Shown piece by piece: positions 23,774-35,402 of a stretch of DNA of 64,000 nucleotides. Each line of letters starts with the position of its first letter. Within the stretch, counting starts at the first letter, position 1. The DNA is from Casuarius casuarius (taxonomy: Eukaryota > Chordata > Aves > Casuariiformes > Casuariidae), in contig PTFA01000082.1 in assembly GCA_003342895.1 (NCBI GenBank), forward strand, positions 2,104,793 to 2,168,792, written 5' to 3'. The notes under the pieces are model-generated. The model was not told where the DNA came from, did not search any database, and saw only the letters and a program-made list of their open reading frames with translations. The position numbers were made by a program, and so were the translations under genes.

Positions 23774-25650
23774 AAACCAAACTAAATTCTGTCTTCTGGT
23801 GAAATGTAATATAAAGCCAGATATACAGGAAGAATCTAGTAAGGGAGTGCACTTGGTAATCCAGTTCTGAGATGCTTGTTTCTTATTCTTTATTGCTCCT
23901 TCTTTGTCCTATTGAAACAATAATATGTTTCTTGTATTATTTTATATTTTCCAAGCTTGTTCTCTAGTGGCTGGGCATGCCCAGCAGTTACTGCCACTTA
24001 ATTCTGTTCCTTTCCTTCAGAACTGAAAGTTAAGGTTTTTGGTAGACTATGAAAGTCATACCGCTGATAGTCCTCCAACTTAATTGCTGATGCTGTAATT
24101 GCCTGCTGGATGACTCTGCAATATCAGGAGTTGCAAGGGAGCATGCCATGAGGGGTGCAGGTGGAGCTGATTTCTTTAGAATCCAATTGGATAAAATTCT
24201 TTTGTTATTGCCTCATGTAGGAGGGCGAAGGTATAGGGCTGACTTTTATAGGAGAAGTGAGTCCCAAAAATGAATTCCCTATCATTTTGTATAGCTTCAA
24301 TTTTTTTTTCCCCTTCTGAAAATGATTCAATTGGTGTTCAAAGATTTGCAGTATTATTCAGCTGTAAAGACAGAGCGTGTGATTTTGGGAATTCAGAGAT
24401 GAGATTGCTGGTACAGTGACAATAGGCCATTGTGGGTAAGGCTGGGTAGAAAAAATATTTTTAATTAAAATCAATTAACATGAAATTGAAGTCTCTGATC
24501 ATTAACTGTTCAGAGTGACTTGAAATTCTGCAACTCTTTGGACTTTGTCCACTGGCATGCAATAGGCATGTCTCCATGAATTATTTTGAGGTAAAATTAT
24601 GTTCCAGTCCCTGGATTTACACTGTGTGAAATCAGTAAATGTTGTGGAAAAGAAGCAGAGGATAAATGCTGAGGGTGTGCCTTTATTGCAAAGCGAAGGT
24701 AATATATCTTTCCCTCAAGTCAATATGGCTCAAGAGAATGAGTACGCACTGAAATTATGCTCAGGTGGCTGCACCTATGTTAGTGCTGTGATCACTGATG
24801 TACCTATGAGGCTGCGGTTTCTGGTGCACATCCCATATAGCTCTTGCTGTCACTGTTGTTAATGCGCTGAGCTCTTCTGCGGTGCTACCTGAGAGAGGGG
24901 CTGCTCCGTCCAGCCCTGTGGGAGGCTCAGGGAAGGGGTCAGAGAGCCCTGATGGCGCTGGAGCAATGCTCTGCTCACTTGTTTCTGTGCTGAAGGGTGA
25001 TTAGGCAAACAAACTGTGGCCACTTGTAGTGCTTGGGCTGGCCTGTGTAAGTTGAAAGTGCTACAACATGTGAGCTAAAGTCTTTCAGGATAGCGGGCAT
25101 GTGCAGGTGCGAGAGGACGGTGCTGCGGGTGCAGTCCAGGGCGAGCCCTGTGTGATCCCTGCCCTGGCCGCCTCCACGCCAGATGGGAGCATAAGCAGAG
25201 CCACCAGCAACTCTTATTCAAAAAACAGATTTGGCATGACTGAGGCCTGTGTTTGGATTAGCAAGCACGTTTTCATTCATCATTGCTTTCTTCTTTTTCA
25301 CTTTGTTCAAACCTGTGAGAGTTTTAATGATGTTGCTCTGCTGGGTGAATTTTTGTTGTCGTTGCCTGCAACCGACTGCAGTTCCCTTACAGTCATTGGC
25401 ACACATGAATCAGTTTTAATGTTTGGGCATGTGTCTCACATCACAGTAACCAAGGCCTGTGTTGCCAACCTCAAGCATGCCCTTAAAATAAGCATTTAGT
25501 TAAGTCATTACTTTTTTTTTTGATTAGGTTTTATTTTTTTTTCCTGTGCTTCCTAGTTTGATGTGTATTTATTTCATGTTTTCAGCTTTTCTCTCTGAGA
25601 ACTAGAAAAGAAATAATCATGTGAAAGATGCTTGTGCAAGTCCCCAGTTG

Positions 25651-25715
25651 CAGCTGTGATTAGAGCACTAGATTAGTGGTAAAACTGTAAGGGTTGGTCC
25701 TGCCACAGGAGTACG
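25651..25715 (+). repeat. tRNA-like head of a MIR-type SINE
   Basis: The segment ctgtgattagagcactagat, then tagtggtaaaactgtaaggg, ttggtcctgccac, resembles the tRNA-derived head of MIR-type SINEs (GTGGTTAGAGCACTGGACTAGGAGTCAGGAGACCTGGGTTCTATTCCCAGCTCTGCCAC). The words tagagcacta and tggtcctgccac serve as eroded box A and box B neighbourhoods. It is too degenerate to be a functional tRNA gene. Confidence 0.5.
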
Positions 25716-25951
25716 ATCACATCCATTTCACAGGCCTAGTCGGGAGTTAGAAAAAGGTGTGGGGACAGTACTATGAAGAGCCTCCCATTTCACTGTGTTT
25801 GTAGAGTCTTAATCCATCTGAAGCTGTCCCTGCTGGTCAGCAGCTCGTACTATGACGAGACGGTTCAAGGTTTGGAGATCTCTGGCCAAGGACTGAAAGG
25901 CCACTGTGGGATCTCTACACTGATCTCCTGTGCAACACAGCCCATGGGAGC

Positions 25952-26536
25952 ATGCTGGAAATATTTTCTACTTGCACAGTTGGTTTCCTGAGGGATGAAG
26001 AGTTGGGAAGGGATAATGGGATTTCTGGAGGAACCGGAGGAAGGCACAGTGAAATATCAGGGCAGAAAGAGGGCATCTGGAGTTTCAGGGGCTTCAAGCA
26101 GCCGTGGCTGCAGCTTTTCTCCCACAGCCCACCTTTCTCCCAAGGCTGCCTTGCTATCCTCAGCAGAGTCCCCAGAAGTGCCTCGTTGGCAGGGTGGTCC
26201 TTGGGCACATACCAGCCCCTTGTGTGGCCCCACAGGCGGGAGATGGCCATCCAGGGCAGGGTGGCTATTTCCTGCCTCCTCGGTTACAAAATAGGCAAGA
26301 CAACTGCTTATATCAGGGTGCTGACCTACACAACTTTCTGCTTCACCTGTGGATTACACCATTTTTTTTCTTTATGCTGTTGTTGCCAATATATTAATAT
26401 TAAGGAAAAGCTGGCAAAAATCACCTGGGTCACAAAGCCTCCCAACAGTAGGAAGCCAGAAGAGATGTTAGTCCACAGAGCATCTGCTTCTCCTGCTTCA
26501 CAAACACCTTGTCACAAACAGGGTTTTTTTCAGTAA
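25952..26536 (+). other. 194-codon open frame, probably not coding
   Basis: This frame shares the longest length in the window with the one at 48099. It lies in GC-rich sequence where overlapping frames of about 97-111 codons are also open on both strands. The predicted product has no domain, transmembrane array, repeat or signal peptide I recognise, and its composition looks like translated non-coding DNA. A lineage-specific or pseudogenised gene cannot be excluded. Confidence 0.12.
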
Positions 26537-29274
26537 AGAGGGCCAAGATTCATTTCTGTCCAGAGTACAGCAGTTCATGAAGATTTCTCCGTCTAGATAG
26601 TCTATTTATTCATTTAAATGTTGATAAGATTTCAGCTTTGTTTTGAAATGTAGAGGAAATCTTGCTTCTTTACCCTTTAGTTCCCTTCCTTATCTTATTT
26701 ACAATTTTACTTTAGAAATTCAGTCCAGTTTTGCAGGTAAGAAGAGCTCTAAGGGTGGTCAGATCGAGAAACACTTCTAGATGTACTTTTCAGATAAGCA
26801 TGTGCCAAATGTGAGAGGTTCAGCTAGGGGTGGCAAAATCCCCTCCACCCGTTTGGACTTGCTCCATCCAGGACAGCAGCCTTTGCTCTGCTTTCAGAGC
26901 TTCAGTCTGGAGAACAAAGGCTTATTTTACTGAGGCAGGCTCTTAGAAAAACTGAAAATACACCTTTGAGACCTCCACAAGTGGCCACTGGGGACTCCCT
27001 GCTCGGAGAGGGTGAATCCAAGATAATGGCATAGTTTCTGTGGGAGCCTGTCTCCACCTAGGAGAGGACGACGCTTCACCTGTGATGTAGAGTGCATACC
27101 AGAAGCAGAACTGGGCGGCAGGCTGCCTCTGTGTACCGCAAGGTTTTAATAACTTCACAGCAATGATATGAGTAATCCTGCGAGTATTCTGTAATGGTGA
27201 CAAGAAGCTGGAGATAGTGGTGTATGTGATTTTCCCATTATGTATTCTAGATACAGAAGGGTAACAAAATGTGAATCCAAAAGTATATGATTTAAATAAA
27301 ACCCAACCTATACTACATCACTCTGGCATCTCTCCTGGAAATATCTATTGGAATGAATAGAGATGAAAACGGAAAGGTCCTGCTAGTGTTACTAGATATT
27401 ATTTTATTCATTACAGTGATCCAGAGGTCCCAATTTATCTTGGCCCAGTCTGTGACCACACACATGCACACACTAAAAAAAAGTCCTGTCATCACGCCCT
27501 CACAGTATAACAGGAGGCAAGTGACAACTCTGTTTTGAGTTAGGGGCAGCTATGTTTCTGCTCTTGAAACAGTAGAGAAGATTAAGCCCTTTTGAGACAT
27601 GGTGGCACTCTTCAGGCAGTGGTCCAGACACACCTTACTCCCAGAGCAGAGGAGCCTCCTGGACCCCACAGATTTCTGAAGCACAGAAGCATCATTGAGC
27701 CTCAAATGGCAGGGCNGAAATGCATGGAAGAAAACCTTGGGCAAAGACATCTTATGTAACCCTGAAAGTCCAGGAGAGAGCTATTTTTCGTATTGTGTGC
27801 TGATAGGAAGATGTGATCTCCTGTTGTGTGACACCTGGGAAACAGGACTTGGCGTTCCCTGTCAGAAAGCAGCATTCGTATAACAAATACCACGCTCTGC
27901 TGCCAATTTCTTTTTCCTGATAGAACCATTTGCAAGATCCTAAATTTGGGGGAACTATTGAGTTCAGAGAGAGTAACAACACAGATGAAAGTGCTACATA
28001 AACAACATATGTTAGATGTCTGATGTGCAGAACTGCTTAGTTCCATACAGAGCAGTAAAAACTGTATGGAACATAATAGCCCAATCTTGGATTTTAACAA
28101 TGCAGAGGAGTACTAAAAAGCAGCAACGTGAATCTCTGTTTAATTTCCTAGTAAGATTATAGGGTTTTTTTCTTACATTCTACTGGATGTTTGCATAAGG
28201 GAAACTGGTATATGAGTTGGATGTCAATGAAAAGGCCCAGTCAGAACACAGTGAGAACAATTAGTGTCGAATTCTCCTCAAATAACTTTTGCCATCTAAA
28301 ATGTAGTCATCAGGCCTAAGCCAGCCATCTAGGCACCCTCTCCAGCCAAAAGAGAGGCATCTCCTGCGGGTGACACTTCTTTTTAGAAGGACATCTAAAA
28401 TAGACAGGATGATTTGTCATCTGAAGGTGATTTGCGCTCTCCCTTCATTACAGAGAAAGCTTTAGAGGGTTTGCTTATACTTACATGCTTATCCTTTAGA
28501 TAGTCAGAGTTGGCAAGGAGGAATCTTTTCCTAAGCATCCAAAAAGCCTGTACTTAGGAGGGTGTCTGAGCAGGACTACTCAAACACAAGCGCTGGTGTG
28601 TGCTGGCCGTGTTGCTTGTTGAGCTGCTGTCCGAAAGTCCAGCCTTGCCAGGCCTGCTGCAGCCTGTACCAAGTCCTTCGTTTTCATGACATCCAATAAA
28701 GAATTACTGCAACTGCACTAAACAGCCTTCTGCAAACCGTTATTTTCTCAGTCCTGGCTTGTGTGTTCTAAATCGATTGCAGTTTCTGCTTTGTCTCCAG
28801 ATTCATATTCATGTGCTGTCATATTTACTGCTTTTCTTATGAATTGTGCTGCTGGTGTTCTGACAGCTGAGTGCTGCCTTGGTGGTGGCATTACTACAGG
28901 GCATTTGCGCTGTGCCTACAATGACAGGGCCTGACATTCAAAGCTTGGCTTCATCCAGTTGCTCGAGGGGGGCTGAGAGTGAATTCTTGCCTGCAAGCTG
29001 CAGCCTTGATGCCAAATCTTTTAAGGAAGCCTGTATCTCAGAGGTGAGAGCTCCCCTTCTTCCTGCTCATTAGGTGGTAGGATCTGCTACAGTGCTTTGA
29101 CTTCTACTGTGCCACAGGCAAGAGTTGCTGCTGCTTTTTGCATTTTACCTGGATCATCGGCATTCTACCTCTCTGCATGTGGGACTTGGATTAGGTATCG
29201 GATTCAAGAAAAGGCTATAAGATGCTGACTGCTGTCTAAATCACCCCTGATTAGAGATGAAAAATTTATTTCTC

Positions 29275-29288
29275 ATATATATATATAT
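29275..29288. repeat. (AT)7 microsatellite
   Basis: Seven AT units follow tttctc. Short. Confidence 0.9.
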
Positions 29289-29368
29289 GTTTATGAAAGC
29301 ATTGTCTGTCTGCAAACATTAGCATTTTTATCTACTTATTATATGTCAGGCAAAATGAATCATTCTTT

Positions 29369-29382
29369 GTGTGTGTGTGTGT
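29369..29382. repeat. (GT)7 microsatellite
   Basis: Seven GT units are followed by tgtggggggg. Short. Confidence 0.9.
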
Positions 29383-29440
29383 TGTGGGGGGGAGATGTTA
29401 TTGTTAAAGCTGCCTGCATTTTTGTATTTCTGAATATTTC

Positions 29441-29531
29441 TTTTCTTTTCTTTTCTTTTCTTTTCTTTTCTTTTCTTTTCTTTTCTTTTCTTTTCTTTTC
29501 TTTTCTTTTCTTTTCTTTTCTTTTCTTTTTT
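29441..29531. repeat. (TTTTC)n pentanucleotide array, about 17 units, running into a gap
   Basis: Seventeen tandem TTTTC units, essentially without interruption, end in ttttttt and the assembly gap. The reverse strand is pure AAAAG. Because the array is cut by the gap, its true length is unknown. This is a common type of expandable simple repeat, and the reason the assembly broke here. Confidence 0.97.
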
Positions 29532-29819
29532 NNNNNNNNNNNNNNNNNNNNNNNNNNNNNNNNNNNNNNNNNNNNNNNNNNNNNNNNNNNNNNNNNNNNN
29601 NNNNNNNNNNNNNNNNNNNNNNNNNNNNNNNNNNNNNNNNNNNNNNNNNNNNNNNNNNNNNNNNNNNNNNNNNNNNNNNNNNNNNNNNNNNNNNNNNNNN
29701 NNNNNNNNNNNNNNNNNNNNNNNNNNNNNNNNNNNNNNNNNNNNNNNNNNNNNNNNNNNNNNNNNNNNNNNNNNNNNNNNNNNNNNNNNNNNNNNNNNNN
29801 NNNNNNNNNNNNNNNNNNN
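29532..29819. other. Assembly gap (288 N)
   Basis: A run of undetermined bases directly follows the pentanucleotide array. Open frames that cross it are artefacts. Confidence 0.99.
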
Positions 29820-30494
29820 AAAATCTGTGCATACCCTCCACCCGGGTAAAATCCTGTATAAGCATGCAGATACAAATGAAAACATAATCTGATTTCAGCC
29901 TCTTTGCGACTCCAGGTCTCTTCAGTGAGCTGGCTTGCTGACTTACTTCCTCCCTCCCTGTTCTTTCTTGCTCTCCTAGCAGAGGTAAAGGACTTGCTAC
30001 TTATTAAGTTTCCTGCGCTCTGCTTCCACTGACAAGTCAAGTCTTCCTGGCTGGTTGCTCCCAGTCATCACATGAGGTGGCTGCATTGCCCATGGAGCCA
30101 GGGAGTGCTGCTGAGGTGAGGGGCTGCTGCTATGGCCATCTCACCCTGCCATGGCTGCTTTATATCCCGTGGTGACGAGGAGAAAAAAGAACTGAGAAAT
30201 CCTGTTTTTAACATTTTGTTTGGGATATTTATATTGTTTCGATGAAGGTTTATAAGTGTAATTTTCCTCTCTCTTAAAAAGAGGTCCATTGTAAGAGTAC
30301 GTATAGTAAACAACAAGTAATCTCTTGTACTTAAAGGCACATAGTATCAGGCACGATACTGTGACTGAGCATAATTTAAGGTCCCAGAGCTGCATAGATG
30401 TGCTTAATTTTAGGATTGTGAAGAGTGACTATGACTTCAGTGAAGCTATGCCTGTGAACATGGGACACAGCTGCTCATGTATGTAATGTCTGCA

Positions 30495-30549
30495 AGATCA
30501 AGGCCTAAAACCTTGATCTACCATGGATAAGCTGACAGAAGTTCTGTCA
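30495..30549. repeat. Tandem pair of short perfect hairpins
   Basis: The arms agatcaagg (30495-30503) and ccttgatct (30511-30519) form a nine-base-pair stem with a seven-base loop. Thirteen bases later tgacagaa (30533-30540) and ttctgtca (30542-30549) form an eight-base palindrome around a single g. Both are perfect. The arms are too short for a microRNA precursor, and no function is known. Confidence 0.8.
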
Positions 30550-33334
30550 AGCCCCCTGTTAACAAAGCTTCTTTTTCTCTCCTCTTTTGTCTCAGAAAAA
30601 AAGAAGGATTCAAGTCTTTTTCGATGGAAGGATTTTCTTAAGAAAGCAAACTGACTGTGAAGGGAAGGGGCAGGGAGATATATGGTCTTACTGCAGAGAA
30701 AACCTGAAGTAGGAGCTCTACATTCTTATGTTCTTATGCTTTTTATATTAGGGTATCTGGTGAAATACAGGATGCTGTCTTTAGAATCAGCTCAATCTTC
30801 ACCAACATTTTTAGCCTCATTCTGTGCATTACAGTGTAGGAATGGCAGAACTTGGTAATTTTGGTGTGAAGTGTGTCTATGTCCTTTTCTATCCCATAGC
30901 ATCCATACTGCCTGAGTATTCCATAAACCTTTAATTTTCTATGCCTTAAAACACAATGTTATGGAAGAAAATGTATTATGGCTCCTGTATGCTGAAAGCT
31001 AAGGCTCTCAGGCACTCTGGTGGCAGACTCTTAGCCAGACACTTAACTTATGTCAGCTCCCATCATGAAAACTTTCATGCTTGAGTATAGAATTTATTCC
31101 CCAGGAATAACTGTGTGCCCAATTTTGAAATTTGCTCTTCAGAAAGAAAACTCAAAAGCTTGAATGTTTATAGAAAACAAACTAAAAGGAAGTGAGTTCA
31201 TTTAAAAATTCTAAGCACTGTAATAGCATTATTATTTATTATGTTGCATTATTTACTATCTCTCACACAGGCAGAGCAGCAAAGGGATGATTCAGTGCAA
31301 AGCTATCTTTTCATTCAGTCAAAATTTCAGTTGACCATTTATCTTGGGTTTGGCACCTCAGTAATTCTCCATATCTACTTGCCAAATTGCCTACTCTAAT
31401 AATTCACAGAGGTATGGATCCCCCCAGCTTTTTCCTTCTTACACCCTAAACAATGCTTTTATGCAACTTTTCAGAAATTGCTATTAAGCAACTGTCCTCT
31501 CAGCTGCTTCATTACCTTCTTTCTCATGGTCATTCTCTGTAGCCTGATATGGCCGTGTGCTCAAACACAAAATGAGATGTTTCTGAATGCCTGTCCTTTT
31601 GTATTAGCATTTTGACATGTGTATACACTTGAGTCTGCAAGTGGCCTCACAGTATACGAGTGTCTTAGAAGTATCTACAGATAGAAGGAACTTTTGCCCA
31701 TGTCTTTGAGCTGTAGAAGTTGTTGCTGGGTAAGTTTAGGGTTTGTTTCATGTAGGGTGATCTGTAATGGGAAAGGTGAGTTTTGTGTTTTATAACTGTC
31801 TTATGATTGCTTTTGTTAGATTTTGACTCAACCAAGTATAGATCCACTCAGCACTTANGTCCCCTGTGCTACCCCTGTCCTGGCCCAAATGGCACAAGGT
31901 CAAATGGTGAAACTCCCCTGCAGGGGAAGAAATACCCAGGGAATTTTTACTGTAGCAAAAGCAATGGGAGGTAGAGGCAGTCTGGGCACTTCCCCTCAGA
32001 TGGGAGCAGCCTACAGGTGGGGTGAGAGGTGAATGCATTCATGGAAAATAACTTTCCACCCCCAGAACTCTGCTGGTGGTGGTGGCCATGACTACTTCAG
32101 AGCTATACTCTCCCGTTAACTGATGCTGTTTGGCAGCAGCGCTCCAGAGGTGAAAGCTGACCTGAGAAAACGTGAACAAGTTCTTTTTTGTCTACCCGTT
32201 GCTGCATATTATTAACCAGGCTTTGGGGAGTGGTGTCTTCCATAACTTCCCACCCTCCTGTCAATAGCTCAGTGATCTAGAGAGGCCTTTTCCTATCATA
32301 TTGTCAGGACCATATTCTTCAACAGGCCTTCCACCATACTGTATGACAATGTTTGGAAACAGTTAAAAGGACACAGGTTAAAAAGATGCTAATTGGTGAA
32401 TACAAAAGGAGTTTTGAGATACTGAAAAAGGTATCAGAGAGGTATGAGTCCATGTCCCTGAACTCCAGTGCTTTTGGGTGTGTACCAATGGCCTGTTGAG
32501 CTAAGCACCCCATCTGGCTTGGGGTCCAGAGGTGAGACAGGGACTGCTTGTGTTAAGGTCTGAAGGCCCCAGTCAGGAACCAGTGCACCACTGTGCAAGC
32601 CAGCATAGGCACTTACAGCTCCCCACATGCATGAAGAAATAGGTCCTGTTTAATCCTCGTAAGAAAGAGATTTTTTTTCTAAGAGTTTCTACCACTGTAA
32701 TTACCTAGGGTTAACTAAACTGAAAGAATTCATACAGCTTTGTCTGAAATAGTTTAAGCTCCTTGTGGATCACATCCATGTCCACATACCATCGTGCCTA
32801 TTGAAAGTCAGCAGACAGCATTCCAGGAGCAACAAAATGACTGCTCTCAAAGGTTTGCCCTACCTAAATTTGCTCAGGCTTGTGTCATGAAAGAAACTTG
32901 GGCACAATGGCCTATTTGAGCTTTTGTCAGTAGGGGAAGCTGAATCATGGGTAAAGCATACAAAGAAGTCACACAAAATCAAGATAATCCAATATTTGCC
33001 GAGTGATGCTTGCATGGCTTTTGTTGAGCCGTATGCTATTAAAAGGCTTGCAAACCCCCAGTGAGTTTTCCTACTAGTTCAGTGCTATCAGAGAGGCCAC
33101 CAGTATCTTGCCAGAGAAGCAGAATTTCAGTTATGTTTGTTTTCTGTTTGTTGATAAGTAAACATAGATATTTGAGACTGCTGTATCCTTGTGGTTTTCT
33201 CATGGCTGTAGCCTTGTGTACAGAGCAAAAGGCCCAACAGACTATCTGTCCCTCTGTCAGAGAACCAGTAAGGGTTGAGCATACACAAGGAGATGGGATT
33301 GGGGGTCAGCAAGGACTGAAATTTGCACTTCAGT

Positions 33335-33415
33335 CCCTGACTTAGGACAAGCCAATACCCCACCCTCAGTTTTCTCAGGATCTGTCCTTATAAGGCTCAG
33401 TGCTAAATATTATTA
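33335..33415 (+). repeat. MIR-like ancient SINE relic
   Basis: The words ctgacttaggacaagccaat, then caccctcagttttctcagga and tctg, follow MIR's TGACCTTGGGCAAGTCACTTAACCTCTCTGTGCCTCAGTTTTCTCATCTG. They are followed by ctcagtgctaaatattatta, which resembles the stretch after it. Diverged, but the order is correct. Confidence 0.45.
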
Positions 33416-33934
33416 GAAAGTATCTTGTCATGGCAGTATTTTTTCCACTCTAGGAACTAAATGATTTTTTTTCTTATTTCTGTTTCTTAAAGTGATTTCA
33501 TGCCTTGATAAAATACAGTCATTTTTCTATGTTGCACATAGCAAGGTAGCCACTCTTGAACAGACTAAAAATATTTTGTTCCCTCCCTGCCCTCACTGCA
33601 ATACAAAATAGTAAAAGTAATTAGTCCATGGTATGGATGAATTGATTAGATTTTCAGCTTAGGGAATAGATATATTTTAAAATGAGAGCCTCTGGAACGA
33701 TATCTTCCTCCCCAGTACAGAAGTTGACTGGAACTCTCAACAGCACTATATTCCTGATTTTTTGCCTTTAATTTACTGTGCAATTTAGCTGAGGCCTTTA
33801 AACTCCCTAGCCTTGATTTATCATTGGCCTGTGGGCTCTGTTTCACCTGGGCAAGATAGGGCTGTGTAGAGCAGAGGCACAATATACTGTGATTATCCGG
33901 CAGCTCTTCTTGACAGAGGAGGTGTTCCTGAGTT

Positions 33935-33958
33935 GGGCCAGGGAGGGTGGGAGAGGGG
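33935..33958 (+). promoter_or_regulatory. Canonical G-quadruplex motif (five G-tracts)
   Basis: G-runs occur at 33935-33937, 33941-33943, 33945-33947, 33949-33951 and 33955-33958, with loops of three, one, one and three bases. Short loops predict a stable intramolecular quadruplex with one spare tract. No promoter context is visible. Confidence 0.75.
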
Positions 33959-35124
33959 CTAGTAATTGGGACCCTCCCAGTGGTGAGTCTGTGCTCCTGC
34001 TGTCTGTCTGCAATGGCTACTGAAGCAGCTGGATATTATAGAGCAGCATGAAGAGCTATGAGCAGCCTGTTCAAGGGAGATACAGGCCAGCACTTCTCTG
34101 CCACTGCTCCAGGGCAAGTGCGAGGAAGAAAGAACCTTGCAACTACATTCTACAGTGTAAATGATGCGACAGGACTTAAGGATCTTTGGATAAAAGGTGC
34201 AATTAAGTCCTGGCATTGCTCTGTCACTTAAAACTGATAGAAACTCTGATTAAGGCCAAATTTAATTAACTTTGTTTTAAACAAAGATTATTATAAAACC
34301 TTTATCCAGCTGAAGCTTTATTTGCCAAGTTTCAGTGCAGGCCAAACATTTGCATGGCAGAGTTTTACACACACCTGAAATCTGTGGTTTGCAAAGGAAA
34401 AACTGGCAGACTTGGTTATATCAGTATTAACAGACATCCAGGACAGTTGAAAATACTGTCTCTTGCCAAAAATTGAATTTAAGCTTACTTCTTGATCGAG
34501 AAGATTTGGATAGATTTGGATAGTTTTGGGTTTTTTTGTTTTTTGTTTTTTTTTTTTCTTCAGGTCCTTTCATTTAAATGATAGAGATCTGTCCTGAATT
34601 TAAATCTGGGCCACACATGCCCATTACTTCCCCCTCTGGCATCTTGTACCCACAGGTNTGGGGTGAGAACCCAGTCCCTCATATCAAGAATTGCAGTATT
34701 TCTGCCCANTTTCCCTGCCTGGCCATGTGTATGGGATCAATGGTGAAGGCCATTTTAGAACATCACATTTATCAGGTCAAGCAGTATGATGCCCTTTGAA
34801 AATCCCTAAGTCAGGAAAGAAAGGCAGAGGGGAGATGGGAGCCTTACTCATGTTTCACAAAGTCCACAAACTGCAGCCAGACTCAAAAGTGCTTAAATGC
34901 AGCCTGACTGCAAAAGGAATTCAATATTCCATTCTCCAGAGTGAATGACTCTGATCAAAGAGGATGCTTGTGGAAAGACACACTCTCTCTCCTGTCCCCT
35001 TCACTTGCAAACTTGAAGAAAAAAAGTGTGAAAGATCACTGTGCTATGGGAACTGAAAACCCCATTTCCTCAGAGAACATCCGTTTTTTCCTGCCACCCA
35101 TCCTTTCTTGAATTAAAATATTAG

Positions 35125-35402
35125 TATTTATTTTTTAGAAAGGGGAGCCTTTTATTATACTTGTACTGTGAAGCTGGCTTCAAAAAATGTAAGACAAATT
35201 CATGGAGGAAAAATCCATCAAGGACTGCTAAAGTGCTAAACAGAGTTGCAAGTACAATCTCTGGGTAGAAACTGGGAGAATACAGCACTTCTAACCAGAC
35301 TATAATTCTTACACTCTTCCCTAGGCATCTGCTACTGCCATTGTCAGACACAGGATATCAGGCTAGACAGACCTTTGGTTTGACAGAGTACAGACATTAT
35401 GT
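35125..35402 (+). mobile_element. CR1 LINE 3' end, older sauropsid type
   Basis: This is a diverged CR1 tail of the kind abundant in turtles and crocodilians. It shows tcatggaggaaaaatccatc, gggtagaaactgggagaata, ctgctactgccattgtcaga, cacaggatatcaggctagac and agacctttggtttgacagag, ending in cattatg. These match, in order, the TCATGGAGGATAAGTCCATC, GAAGCTGGGAATGGG, GGCCACTGTCGGAAGACAGGATACTGGGCTAGATGGACC and TTTGGTCTGACCCAGTA consensus phrases. Coding sequence is absent. Its greater divergence and different 3' end compared with the copy at 2950 mean a separate, earlier insertion. Confidence 0.88.

Larger units (their letters stand above)
23774..29435. other. Non-coding stretch including a GC-richer interval
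   Basis: I see no supported gene. The interval 24840-26300 is noticeably richer in G and C than its surroundings, which explains the clustering of longer open frames there on both strands. I do not recognise a protein, LTR or transposon in it. A SINE head at 25651 and microsatellites near 29275 and 29369 are listed separately. Confidence 0.6.
29820..35124. other. Non-coding stretch, no gene recognised
   Basis: I see no supported gene. It holds paired hairpins at 30495-30549, a MIR-like relic at 33335-33415 and a G-quadruplex motif at 33935-33958, all listed separately. T-rich tracts near 34530-34558 carry no identifiable retrocopy. Short frames on both strands have no family resemblance. Confidence 0.65.

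Noticed and set aside
25651..25715. Functional tRNA gene
   Set aside because: The tRNA-like boxes are eroded and no cloverleaf can be drawn. A SINE head explains it better.
28280..28460. Old repeat suggested by the words cagccatctaggcaccctct and gaaggacatctaaaataga
   Set aside because: The stretch felt familiar, but I could not match it to a named family or find ordered consensus blocks.
29343..30040. Frames of 153-226 codons around 29.3-30.0 kb
   Set aside because: They are translations of the TTTTC array and of undetermined bases.
30495..30549. MicroRNA precursor
   Set aside because: The stems are eight and nine base pairs, far shorter than the roughly 30-base stem of a pre-miRNA, and no known mature microRNA sequence was recognised anywhere in the window.
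30715..30745. CR1 tail of the turtle type (cattcttatgttcttatgc)
   Set aside because: Only the last 20 bases resemble the CR1 end. None of the upstream consensus phrases are present.
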